DNA of 25,313 nt from Micavibrio sp. UBA1850 (GTDB lineage Bacteria > Pseudomonadota > Alphaproteobacteria > Micavibrionales > Micavibrionaceae): contig DDIM01000018.1 of assembly GCA_002338525.1 (NCBI GenBank), positions 1-25,313 on the forward strand, in the 5' to 3' direction. Positions 8,069 through 15,699 of the stretch are shown here, one piece after another. Position 1 is the first letter of the stretch; the number at the start of each line of letters is the position of its first letter. Under the pieces are notes generated by a model, which was given only the letters and a program-made list of their open reading frames with translations, did no database searches and was not told the DNA's origin. The translations under genes were made by a program, and so were the position numbers.

Positions 8069-10180
8069 ATGGCATTGAACTTTACGAATAATTTCATTGG
8101 ACAGACAAAAGGCACTATGGGTGGCCGCGCACGTGGGATATTCCGTGGAGATATCGCCTTTGCGGCAGGGATTGTCGCCGTTCTTATGTTCATGTTGGTG
8201 CCTATTCCAACATGGATGTTGGACATGGGGCTGTCTCTTTCTGTTACATTTTCGGTTATGATTTTGATGACCGTCCTGTTCATACAAAAGCCACTAGAAT
8301 TTTCTACATTCCCAACGGTTCTCTTGATTGCAACCGCACTGCGCTTAGGGCTTAACGTCGCCTCAACACGCTTAATCCTGAGTGAAGGGCACACAGGTGG
8401 AGAAGCCGCAGGAGCCGTGATTGAAGCCTTTGGTAGCTTTATCATTCAAGACAGTTATGTTGTCGGCGGTATCGTGTTTGCCATTCTTGTGATCGTAAAC
8501 TTTGTCGTAATTACCAAAGGGTCAGGCCGTATTGCCGAAGTGGCCGCCCGTTTTACCTTGGATGCGATGCCAGGGCGTCAAATGGCCATCGACAGTGATC
8601 TCTCAGCAGGCCTCTTATCTGAAGAAGAAGCCAAAGCGAAACGTGCCGAGCTTACGCAGGAAAGTACATTCTTTGGAGCCATGGACGGTTCTGCAAAATT
8701 TGTCCGCGGAGACGCTATTGCAGGTCTTTTGATCACATTTATCAATGTCATTGGCGGGATCATTATTGGCACAACATCTCAAGGCATGAGCTTGGGCGCT
8801 GCCGCCTCCGCATACACCGTTTTGACAATTGGTGATGGTCTTGTATCCCAAATACCAGCGCTTGTTGTCTCTGTGGCAGCCGGTCTTTTAGTTTCAAAAG
8901 CCGGTGTCGAAGGGTCTGCCGACCAAGCCCTATTCACTCAGTTTGGTCGCTATCCAAAAGCCCTTGCCATGAGTGCTGTGCTTATGATCGGTATTGGACT
9001 TGTCCCTGGTATTCCAATGCTTCCCTTCTTTATTTTGGGAAGTATCGCAGGCGCAATGGCATTTTTTGCCTTCCAAAAACACGAAAAAGCCGAGCAAGCC
9101 ATCGTTGAAACAGCCGAAGAAGAAAGAAAAGCCATCAAGCCACCTGAAGAGCCAATCTCTAAATCGCTTTCTATGGATACATTGAGGCTTGAGCTTGGCT
9201 ACGGATTGCTTCCAATGGTGCAAGGGGAAGGCGAAAATAAACTCACCGTTCAAATTAAAGGGCTTCGCAAGCAACTTGCAGAAGAAATGGGCTACATCCT
9301 GCCTGCTGTTCGCATCCAAGACAATCTACAGCTACAAGCCAACCAATACATGGTGCGCGTCAAAGAAATTGAAGCAGGCCGCGGTGATGTACGACCAAAC
9401 ATGCTTTTATGTATGGACCCAACGGGCGAGCCCATAAGCCTACCTGGTGAAAATACAACAGAGCCAACATTTGGCCTCCCCGCCATGTGGGTTGATAAAC
9501 GCTACAAAGAAGAAGCTGGATTTAAAGGCTACACTGTTGTTGATGCACCAACCGTTGTAACAACGCATTTAACCGAGCTGGTTAAAGAAAATATGGCAGA
9601 CCTTCTCTCATATACAGAAACACAGCGCCTTCTAGACGAGCTTTCACAAGAGTTCCAAAAGCTAGTGGCCGACGTTATTCCTACTCAGTTAACCGTCACG
9701 GGTTTGCAACGTGTCTTACAATCGCTTGTGGCTGAACGTGTGTCCATTCGTGACCTTCCAACAATTCTTGAAGGTGTTTCAGAAGCCTCAACCTACACGA
9801 AAAACATTACACTTATGACAGAACATGTGCGTGCCCGTTTGGCGCGCCAAATATGTGACCAGCATTCGAACATGCAAGGGATGCTGCCGCTTCTTACATT
9901 GTCGGCTGAATGGGAGCAAGCCTTTGCAGAGACAATTGTCGGAGATGGAGAAGAGCGCCAACTTGCCATGCCACCAAGTCAGCTCCAAGACTTCATTAGT
10001 GCCGTGCGTAAAAGCTACGAAAAACTCTCTCGCACAGGCGAATCACCCGTCCTCTTAACATCCCCCGGTGTGCGCCCATTTGTGCGCTCTGTCATTGAGC
10101 GGTTCCGCCCGCAAACGATTGTCATGTCTCAAAACGAAATCCATGCCAAAGCCAAAATTAAAACACTCGGCCAAATTTAG
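8069..10180 (+). CDS. flhA: Flagellar export gate protein FlhA
   Basis: FlhA is the inner-membrane gate and cytoplasmic docking ring of the flagellar type III secretion system. The protein has 703 residues. The N-terminal half holds the multi-pass membrane domain, starting at about residue 30. The family signature near residues 91-115 contains RLGLNVASTRLILSEG, followed by FVVITKGSGRIAEVAARFTLDAMPGRQMAIDSDL. The C-terminal cytoplasmic domain (about 350-703) contains WVDKRYKEEAGFKGYTVVDAPTVVTTHLTE and the PALVRPFV-like end as GVRPFVRSVIERF. The ATG at 8069 lacks a clear ribosome site; an in-frame ATG at 8117 with AAAAGG nearby would still leave the membrane domain whole. The gene is 121 bp downstream of flbD on the same strand. 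Confidence 0.96.
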   Translation: MALNFTNNFIGQTKGTMGGRARGIFRGDIAFAAGIVAVLMFMLVPIPTWMLDMGLSLSVTFSVMILMTVLFIQKPLEFSTFPTVLLIATALRLGLNVASTRLILSEGHTGGEAAGAVIEAFGSFIIQDSYVVGGIVFAILVIVNFVVITKGSGRIAEVAARFTLDAMPGRQMAIDSDLSAGLLSEEEAKAKRAELTQESTFFGAMDGSAKFVRGDAIAGLLITFINVIGGIIIGTTSQGMSLGAAASAYTVLTIGDGLVSQIPALVVSVAAGLLVSKAGVEGSADQALFTQFGRYPKALAMSAVLMIGIGLVPGIPMLPFFILGSIAGAMAFFAFQKHEKAEQAIVETAEEERKAIKPPEEPISKSLSMDTLRLELGYGLLPMVQGEGENKLTVQIKGLRKQLAEEMGYILPAVRIQDNLQLQANQYMVRVKEIEAGRGDVRPNMLLCMDPTGEPISLPGENTTEPTFGLPAMWVDKRYKEEAGFKGYTVVDAPTVVTTHLTELVKENMADLLSYTETQRLLDELSQEFQKLVADVIPTQLTVTGLQRVLQSLVAERVSIRDLPTILEGVSEASTYTKNITLMTEHVRARLARQICDQHSNMQGMLPLLTLSAEWEQAFAETIVGDGEERQLAMPPSQLQDFISAVRKSYEKLSRTGESPVLLTSPGVRPFVRSVIERFRPQTIVMSQNEIHAKAKIKTLGQI

Positions 10181-10201
10181 ACCCATAAAACTGTAATTTT
10201 A

Positions 10202-10210
10202 TGATATAAT
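10202..10210 (+). promoter_or_regulatory. Extended -10 promoter before the small unknown gene
   Basis: TGATATAAT combines a perfect TATAAT with the TGn extension, which can replace a -35 box. It lies 24 bp before the ATG at 10234 and just after flhA, giving the following gene its own likely start of transcription. Confidence 0.45.
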
Positions 10211-10233
10211 GTCATAAGTAAAGAGAGGTTTTT

Positions 10234-10680
10234 ATGGTTAATGATTACGCAGATGGAAAAATTCAAGATGCATTAAAGCACGCTGGTGGAAGCCAAACGC
10301 AAGCACGCAAAACATTGCTTGAGTGGGCTTTAAAAGACCAAATGCTTCTCATCTCCCTGACGCAACAACATCTAGGCAGCATCGTAGCCCACGCCATTAG
10401 CAAAGCCTCCGCTGGCAATGATGGTCGAATTGAGCGCGCGCCTCGCAAAAAAAAGCAGGCTCCCGCGATGGCAAAACCCGTAACCGTTAACATCCCCCCA
10501 GAAAGTTTTGGCAAAGATCTTTTGAAAGCATTATCAGGTCGAGATTCTGTACGTTTTGGGATGGAAAGCGCCACAGGCCGCCCTATTGTTACCGCGCGTA
10601 AAAAAGCATCTCAACAACATATAGATACGCTTAAAAAACTGTCTGTGGTTCAATCAGACACGCAGCCAAAAAGCCATTGA
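10234..10680 (+). CDS. Small basic protein of unknown function
   Basis: I do not recognise this 148-residue protein. The first 70 residues look helical (DALKHAGGSQTQARKTLLEWALKDQMLLISLTQQHLGSIVAHAISK). A basic linker follows (RAPRKKKQAP), then a second conserved-looking part (VTVNIPPESFGKDLLKALSGRDSVRFGMESATGRPIVTARKK) and a helical tail. There is no signal peptide or membrane segment, so it is probably cytoplasmic. AGAGAGG lies 5 nt before the ATG and an extended -10 box lies 24 bp upstream, so expression looks real. It sits between flhA and a sugar kinase gene, both on the same strand, and could belong to either. The codon use looks like that of its neighbours. The basic linker would allow nucleic-acid contact, but this is only a guess. 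Confidence 0.7.
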   Translation: MVNDYADGKIQDALKHAGGSQTQARKTLLEWALKDQMLLISLTQQHLGSIVAHAISKASAGNDGRIERAPRKKKQAPAMAKPVTVNIPPESFGKDLLKALSGRDSVRFGMESATGRPIVTARKKASQQHIDTLKKLSVVQSDTQPKSH

Positions 10681-10711
10681 TTTTAATCGCAAGGCTAGCT
10701 AACGTCTTGCT

Positions 10712-11713
10712 ATGAAATTAGAAAAACGAATTCTAGACTTTCTTGAAAAGAACAACTGCGATCCTGACACAATAGAATCTTTCCCTGGCGATTGGGGCAA
10801 TCGATCATATTTGCGCGTTATGCAGGGCAACACGCCACGCATCATCATGGTTTGCAAATTAGAAGATACGGGAACGGGTCTGGATGAGTTTAAAGAAATT
10901 GGCGAGTGGCTCCTTGAAAATGGTTTATCCGCACCCAAAATATACAACATTGAAAACGGCTCAGATGGCAATCCAACGCTTGTTTTACTAGAAGATTTTG
11001 GCAACACATATTGTTCAGATTACAAGCTTATGAGCCAATGTATTGCCGCCATGCAAAATATCAGCCCCCTCCAAACCTTGCCTAATTTCCAAGACAGCCC
11101 CGTCTACGAAGGCCATCGTCGTGTCATGGATTGGTATGTGCCATGTTATTTAAAGGCAAAAAATGATAAAGACATTGTCGCGCACTATTTAAAGATTTGG
11201 AACGAAATAGAATCCTCACTTCCCGCCCCACAGCTGGCTTTTGCCCATATGGATTTTCACCCTGCCAACTTTATGCATTTGCCAGAGCGCGAAGGTGTTA
11301 AGCAATGCGGCATACTAGATTTCCAAGATGGCTGCATTGCGCCAATTGCCTATGACTACACCAATCTTTTAAAAGATATTCGCAAAGATGTCCCTCAAGA
11401 TATTATAGATGAAACGCTTGCTGATGCGACACACCATATGAGTGAGACACAAAAAGACAGCTTTATAAAATGGTATAAGTTCCTTTGTCTGCAATTCCAT
11501 TTCAGGCTGGTCGGACAGGTCATCAAATTATCGTTGGTGAGCAATCGTCATGATCTGATGGGCTACCAACCACGTATCACACGCTATATTCGAGATGAGT
11601 TAAACGACCCCCTATTCAAAGATCTAAAAGATTTCTTCGATGGTCTCAATGTCAAATGGACAGCCGAAGATTTGGATATTGACATGAAATACATCGCTCG
11701 TGATGCTTTTTAA
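10712..11713 (+). CDS. AmgK-like amino sugar kinase (aminoglycoside phosphotransferase family)
   Basis: A 333-residue member of the aminoglycoside phosphotransferase/choline kinase fold. The catalytic loop is HMDFHPANFM (H179, D181, N186), and the metal-binding motif is ILDFQDG (D203), followed by PIAYDYTNLLKD. This combination (LDFQD...GPxxYD) is typical of AmgK, the anomeric N-acetylmuramate/N-acetylglucosamine kinase of cell-wall recycling, which works with the uridylyltransferase MurU. The ATP-site hairpin is visible as GDWGNRSYLRV, and the hinge region reads LVLLEDFG (about residues 90-97). The gene starts 31 nt after the unknown gene. No murU or tsaE, its frequent neighbours, is present, so the substrate remains inferred. 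The ATG follows a short hairpin (GCAAG/CTTGC, 10689-10710) that covers the ribosome site. Confidence 0.75.
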   Translation: MKLEKRILDFLEKNNCDPDTIESFPGDWGNRSYLRVMQGNTPRIIMVCKLEDTGTGLDEFKEIGEWLLENGLSAPKIYNIENGSDGNPTLVLLEDFGNTYCSDYKLMSQCIAAMQNISPLQTLPNFQDSPVYEGHRRVMDWYVPCYLKAKNDKDIVAHYLKIWNEIESSLPAPQLAFAHMDFHPANFMHLPEREGVKQCGILDFQDGCIAPIAYDYTNLLKDIRKDVPQDIIDETLADATHHMSETQKDSFIKWYKFLCLQFHFRLVGQVIKLSLVSNRHDLMGYQPRITRYIRDELNDPLFKDLKDFFDGLNVKWTAEDLDIDMKYIARDAF

Positions 11714-11739
11714 AACCCTATAAAAGAAAGGCCTACCTA

Positions 11740-12942
11740 ATGTCATTCATTGCCAACCGCGTTTTAAACGTTAAACCATCTGCGACATTCGCTATAATTG
11801 CAAAAGTGAAAGCTCTTAAAGCTGAAGGTAAGGATATTATAGGTATGGGCGCAGGCGAGCCGGACTTTGACACACCAGACCACATCAAAGACGCAGCCAA
11901 AGCCGCCATGGACGCAGGTGATACAAAATACACCCCTGTGCCAGGAACCGCCGATCTTAAGCAAGCCATCGTCGACAAATTCAAGCGCGACAATGATCTG
12001 ACATATACACAAGACCAAGTCATTGTTGGTACAGGCGGCAAGCAAGTGCTTTATAACGCACTCATGGCCACCCTCAATGCCGGTGATGAAGTTATCATTC
12101 CAGCACCTTACTGGGTTTCATACCCTGATATGGTGTTATTGGCAGAAGGTAACCCTGTGATTGTTGAATGCCCGCAGGACTCAGGCTTTAAATTACAACC
12201 TCAAGACTTAGAAAACGCCATCACAGACAAAACAAAATGGGTCATTCTTAACTCTCCCAGTAACCCAACAGGCGCAGGCTACACACACGATGAAATAAAA
12301 GCACTGACGGACGTTTTATTAAAATATCCAAATGTCTGGCTGTTAGTCGATGACATGTATGAACATCTTGTTTATGACGGCTTTAAATTTGCAACACCAG
12401 CACAAGTTGAGCCGAAACTTTTTGATCGCACTTTGACGGTAAATGGCGTTTCAAAAGCTTATTCTATGACAGGGTGGCGCATAGGATTTGCAGGAGGCCC
12501 AACAGACCTCATCAAAGCCATGACAAAAATCCAAGGGCAAAGCACATCTAGCCCGAACACCATCTCGCAGGCCGCATCTGTAGAGGCGCTTAATGGAGAT
12601 CAATCGTTCTTGGACGATTGGCGCGCCCAATTTGCCGAGCGTCGTAACGTTCTCGTTGATATGCTCAATGACATTGAGGGCATCGAATGTTTGAAACCAG
12701 AAGGGGCTTTTTACGTGTACCCAAGCTGCGCAGGACTAATTGGTAAAACAACCCCAGAAGGTAAGACATTAGACACAGACGAAGATGTTGTAACCTACTT
12801 TTTAGAATCAGTGGGTGTTGCCTGCGTTCACGGCGAAGCCTTTGGCCTGTCTCCTCACTTCCGCCTGTCATATGCGGTATCGCTTGATACAATTAAAGAT
12901 GCATGCGCGCGTATTAAAGACGCTGTATCGCAGTTGAAATAA
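11740..12942 (+). CDS. aatA: Aspartate aminotransferase (class I, type Ib)
   Basis: A PLP-dependent fold type I aminotransferase that exchanges amino groups between aspartate and 2-oxoglutarate; alphaproteobacterial members may also accept prephenate. The 400-residue length is standard. Visible motifs are GAGEPDFDTPDHIK near the N-terminus, the PLP-contacting WVILNSPSNPTGAGY, and the Schiff-base lysine in VNGVSKAYSMTGWRIGF (K239). The C-terminal Arg motif reads SPHFRLSYA. GAAAGG lies upstream of the ATG. It follows the kinase gene by 26 nt on the same strand and converges on the minus-strand lipase gene with only 3 nt between stop codons. Confidence 0.94.
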   Translation: MSFIANRVLNVKPSATFAIIAKVKALKAEGKDIIGMGAGEPDFDTPDHIKDAAKAAMDAGDTKYTPVPGTADLKQAIVDKFKRDNDLTYTQDQVIVGTGGKQVLYNALMATLNAGDEVIIPAPYWVSYPDMVLLAEGNPVIVECPQDSGFKLQPQDLENAITDKTKWVILNSPSNPTGAGYTHDEIKALTDVLLKYPNVWLLVDDMYEHLVYDGFKFATPAQVEPKLFDRTLTVNGVSKAYSMTGWRIGFAGGPTDLIKAMTKIQGQSTSSPNTISQAASVEALNGDQSFLDDWRAQFAERRNVLVDMLNDIEGIECLKPEGAFYVYPSCAGLIGKTTPEGKTLDTDEDVVTYFLESVGVACVHGEAFGLSPHFRLSYAVSLDTIKDACARIKDAVSQLK

Positions 12943-12945
12943 GTA

Positions 12946-14139
12946 TTATTTTTTAAAAGCCATGCCGCCAGCTCTGTCTGCCATGGCTTTTATGAAATCA
13001 GGCATTTGATAGTTCTTATGACGGGCGTCAAGTTTTGCCCTATTTTCAACAAGGAAATCAACGACCGGGTCGATCATATCTGACTGGCGGCGCTCAATAT
13101 AATCATCCATGCTTTTTCTCATCTCTTGAATTTGAAGCGGTGAAGTATCAAGAATTTCTGTATTGAATGACAAGCCCTCTAAATCCTGTCTATCGACCTC
13201 TAATAAATGAAAATTGTCGCCCAATCGGACACGCAAGCCCTCGCGGTTTTGAAGACGTGCCTGAAAACTTGAAAAATCAGTAAGGCTTTTGTTAAACAAC
13301 GACATTAACACACCATTACGATTATACGCATTCGGATTGACTTCAAAATTTTCTAAAAAATGATCAAATTGAACAACCGCCATATCATAACCATTTTTCA
13401 GGCTTTGCTTTAATTTATCAACCTGAGACAAACCGCTATCCATTTGGCACACATCTATGTGATGCGTCCCCGTCTCCTCAACTTCATATGAAGGGAAAAC
13501 TGTTTGCATCGCCGTGGCCGCCATAATAGCATCTCGGATAGGCACATTGGCAGTGGGATTATCATCTTGCGCAAAAAAGCGACGGTCTTGTTTTAACAGC
13601 GCTTCATTCACGTGATAAAAATCGTAAGGTGTTTGTGGACCCGGTGATATTTTTTGACTAGTTATAAAAAACGGAATATGCGCATCTGACATTTTCAGCT
13701 CACCAAATTGATGCAACAAATCAGACTTCATATATTTACGATCAAGATGATATGTTACCGCGCCCTCTGCATTATCATCCATTTCGGCACGCGCCTTTTT
13801 AAAAACAGAATTAAACATACGCGCAAAGATTTTTGCGCCATCTTGTCGGATTTGCTTTTTGTAAAACCCTTCTTCAAAGGACATATAATAAGGAAGCTTT
13901 TGCAAAAATGTATTGCCATACTCACGAAGAGACATGGTGTCAGTTGCCACAACTGATGCAGTGATCGAGCCTACAGAACTACCGATAACACCACCGGGAA
14001 ACAAATGAGAAAGTGATGTGCCCGCGGCTTGTTCTACGGCTTGCGCAAATCGGACAGAAATATAACCGAACCGCCCGCCCCCAGGGAAAAAAGCCACAGG
14101 ATTTACGGGATCAGCTTGTTTATTTAACCTAAAAAACAT
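12946..14139 (-). CDS. Patatin-like phospholipase, full length
   Basis: A complete 397-residue patatin-fold lipid acyl hydrolase. The oxyanion loop is GGGRFGY (residues 20-26), and the nucleophile elbow GSSVG (53-57) puts Ser55 as the catalytic serine. The block IRDAIMAATAMQTVFPSYE comes before the acid motif, which reads MDSG (Asp234) in place of the usual DGG. There is no signal peptide. The C-terminal third is charged and helical. An excellent AAGGAGG lies 7 nt before the ATG. The gene is downstream of flbT on the same strand and convergent with aatA. Resemblance in the C-terminal tail (DFLVEN) and overall size links it to the truncated lipase at the left edge. The substrate is unknown; a lysophospholipase, membrane-remodelling or effector role would be speculation. 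Confidence 0.8.
   Translation of the reverse strand: MFFRLNKQADPVNPVAFFPGGGRFGYISVRFAQAVEQAAGTSLSHLFPGGVIGSSVGSITASVVATDTMSLREYGNTFLQKLPYYMSFEEGFYKKQIRQDGAKIFARMFNSVFKKARAEMDDNAEGAVTYHLDRKYMKSDLLHQFGELKMSDAHIPFFITSQKISPGPQTPYDFYHVNEALLKQDRRFFAQDDNPTANVPIRDAIMAATAMQTVFPSYEVEETGTHHIDVCQMDSGLSQVDKLKQSLKNGYDMAVVQFDHFLENFEVNPNAYNRNGVLMSLFNKSLTDFSSFQARLQNREGLRVRLGDNFHLLEVDRQDLEGLSFNTEILDTSPLQIQEMRKSMDDYIERRQSDMIDPVVDFLVENRAKLDARHKNYQMPDFIKAMADRAGGMAFKK
12955..12991. terminator. Bidirectional hairpin between convergent aatA and lipase genes
   Basis: AAAAGCCATG (12955-12964) and CATGGCTTTT (12982-12991) form a 10-bp perfect stem with a 17-nt loop and a TTTT end in either direction. The stem lies inside the last codons of the minus-strand lipase and just after the aatA stop. 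The long loop and short T run lower confidence. Confidence 0.45.
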
Positions 14140-14244
14140 GAATAGGCCTCCTTACGCATCAATATTGTGCGAGAAGACTACCACACTTATGGCAAATTTT
14201 GGACAAGAATCGAAAATATTATTCACATTTTAAGAAATAATATA

Positions 14245-14640
14245 TCAAACAGCTTCAACAGACGCATTGATAATAGCATTTTCATGCTCGATCAAATCTT
14301 GTGCGCGCTTGAGCGCTTTATAATAATGCCCCTTAATTATATCAGCATTGATTTGCACAAAAAGTGGTGATGTAGACGGTGCCGCTTGTAAAACCTGTTT
14401 GATTAGCGCGAAATATTTTGAATGGTACTCGCGTGGATTACGCGCCAAATACATGCATTGAATGATAAAATAAATCTGTTTGCATGCGGTGTCGGCGTCC
14501 TCTTCGAAAAGAACGTCTTTTTCTCTCAAGATTGGGGCATCGCCTGCAATATGAAGTTTTGTGCGCTGTTTATCGTTTGTAATAACAGCCGTTCCAACAA
14601 GTACTTTTTCTTCTGGTTTAAGATCAATTACAAGAGCCAT
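14245..14640 (-). CDS. flbT: Flagellin synthesis post-transcriptional regulator FlbT
   Basis: FlbT is a small alphaproteobacterial protein that binds flagellin mRNA and adjusts its translation and stability to filament assembly. The 131 residues show the family pattern: MALVIDLKPEEKVLVGTAVITN near the start, then an acidic-hydrophobic core (ILREKDVLFEEDADTACKQIYFIIQCMYLA) and a helical second half ending with DIIKGHYYKALKRAQDLIEHE. No strong ribosome site precedes the ATG. It lies downstream of the flagellin-like gene with a 93-bp gap that contains a TATAAT-like element, and upstream of the patatin gene. FlaF, which usually lies beside FlbT, is not encoded here. Confidence 0.88.
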   Translation of the reverse strand: MALVIDLKPEEKVLVGTAVITNDKQRTKLHIAGDAPILREKDVLFEEDADTACKQIYFIIQCMYLARNPREYHSKYFALIKQVLQAAPSTSPLFVQINADIIKGHYYKALKRAQDLIEHENAIINASVEAV

Positions 14641-14733
14641 GGAGAAAATCCAAAATATTTTAAGTTACAGCTGAATGACAGCCTTTAAAGATTATAATGA
14701 TACAAAACGGCCAAGAAAGACAGCCCTAAAAAC

Positions 14734-15567
14734 CTATTTAAAATGCCCTAAAAGCGTGTATTGGGCATCAAAGGCTAAAAACTCACCATCCCCTGCAGCT
14801 TTATTTGCAATTTTCGTACTTAAAGACCGAAGCGCCTCGGCTTCTTGTGCGACACTTTCCTGTCCCCCACCTTGCGCTTGGGCCACTAACACATCGATTG
14901 TGCTTTGTGAGAATTCTTTGCGTGTTTGCATCTCAAATGATGATGAGCGTAACTGCGCGCGCAACAGCGATGTCTGATCAAGACTTTGAAGAACTAGGTT
15001 TTTTAAATATTGGGCATCATCAGCGGTTTGAATATCCAACCCTCTAAACCCAAATGTTTGTGAATCCAGCGCCTCACCTTCAACGCTCAAGTGGTTGCGA
15101 TCTTTTTGATCAACAACAAAGGACACCACATCACCTTGCAAAATGTTTTCACCTTCAAAACCACTATTTTGTGAAATATTATCAATATCTTGATAGAGAC
15201 TTACCAATCTCTCGGAGAATTTTTCTGCCTGCGGTTTTACCAAATCCTGCGAAATAGATGAGTTGAGCAGCTCTTCAAAACGAAGCGCCACCCCGCCAAT
15301 TTCCTCTAGTTTTGCTGCAATTGTGTCAACATTACTTAATGCTGTATCGACAATTGTCTCACCGTAAGATATTTGCTCCAAAAAGCCTTGGACTTGTGTG
15401 ATTTTTTCTAAAAACTCTGGTGAGGATAATGACACTGTATCAGACGCAGGAACAGGAGCCACAGGCGCACTTTTCGTCTCTGCTTTTGAAGCAGATGATG
15501 CGCGCTCTATGCTTTTAACGCCGCCTAGCGTTAATCGCCCTGTCGTGATGCCCATATCAGATGACAT
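14734..15567 (-). CDS. Flagellin-related protein with atypical ends
   Basis: A 277-residue protein whose central part resembles the D1 helices of flagellin or FlgL: IVDTALSNVDTIAAKLEEIGGVALRFEEL, then SERLVSLYQDIDNISQNSGFEGENIL, which parallels the flagellin stretch around DRVSNQTQFNG. The C-terminal half has matching heptad-like helices (LLRAQLRSSSFEMQTRKEFSQSTIDVL). It lacks the standard flagellin N-terminus (the INTNxxSL and SSGLRINSAxDDAAG motifs); instead the first 45 residues are Ser/Ala/Pro-rich. The last residues (FLAFDAQYTLLGHFK) also differ from the normal LLQQANQ-type ending. AAAGGAT lies 9 nt before the chosen ATG. The position between fliK and flbT supports a flagellar role, either as a minor filament or junction protein or as a secreted or regulatory relative. 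Confidence 0.65.
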   Translation of the reverse strand: MSSDMGITTGRLTLGGVKSIERASSASKAETKSAPVAPVPASDTVSLSSPEFLEKITQVQGFLEQISYGETIVDTALSNVDTIAAKLEEIGGVALRFEELLNSSISQDLVKPQAEKFSERLVSLYQDIDNISQNSGFEGENILQGDVVSFVVDQKDRNHLSVEGEALDSQTFGFRGLDIQTADDAQYLKNLVLQSLDQTSLLRAQLRSSSFEMQTRKEFSQSTIDVLVAQAQGGGQESVAQEAEALRSLSTKIANKAAGDGEFLAFDAQYTLLGHFK

Positions 15568-15699
15568 AAACCATATATCCTTTCATGAAGACACAATCTA
15601 TCTTGTATCCTCTGGATATATCATATCATAGAAATGATTAACATAGTTTTTACAAAAACATATTTTGTATCAATACCTAACAGGTAAATAAAACAATGC

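Noticed and set aside
8930..9319. 129-codon minus-strand ORF inside flhA
   Set aside because: Overlaps strongly conserved FlhA sequence and has the biased composition of a shadow frame.
14422..14688. 88-codon plus-strand ORF across flbT
   Set aside because: Antisense to flbT, Phe/Cys-rich composition and no ribosome site.
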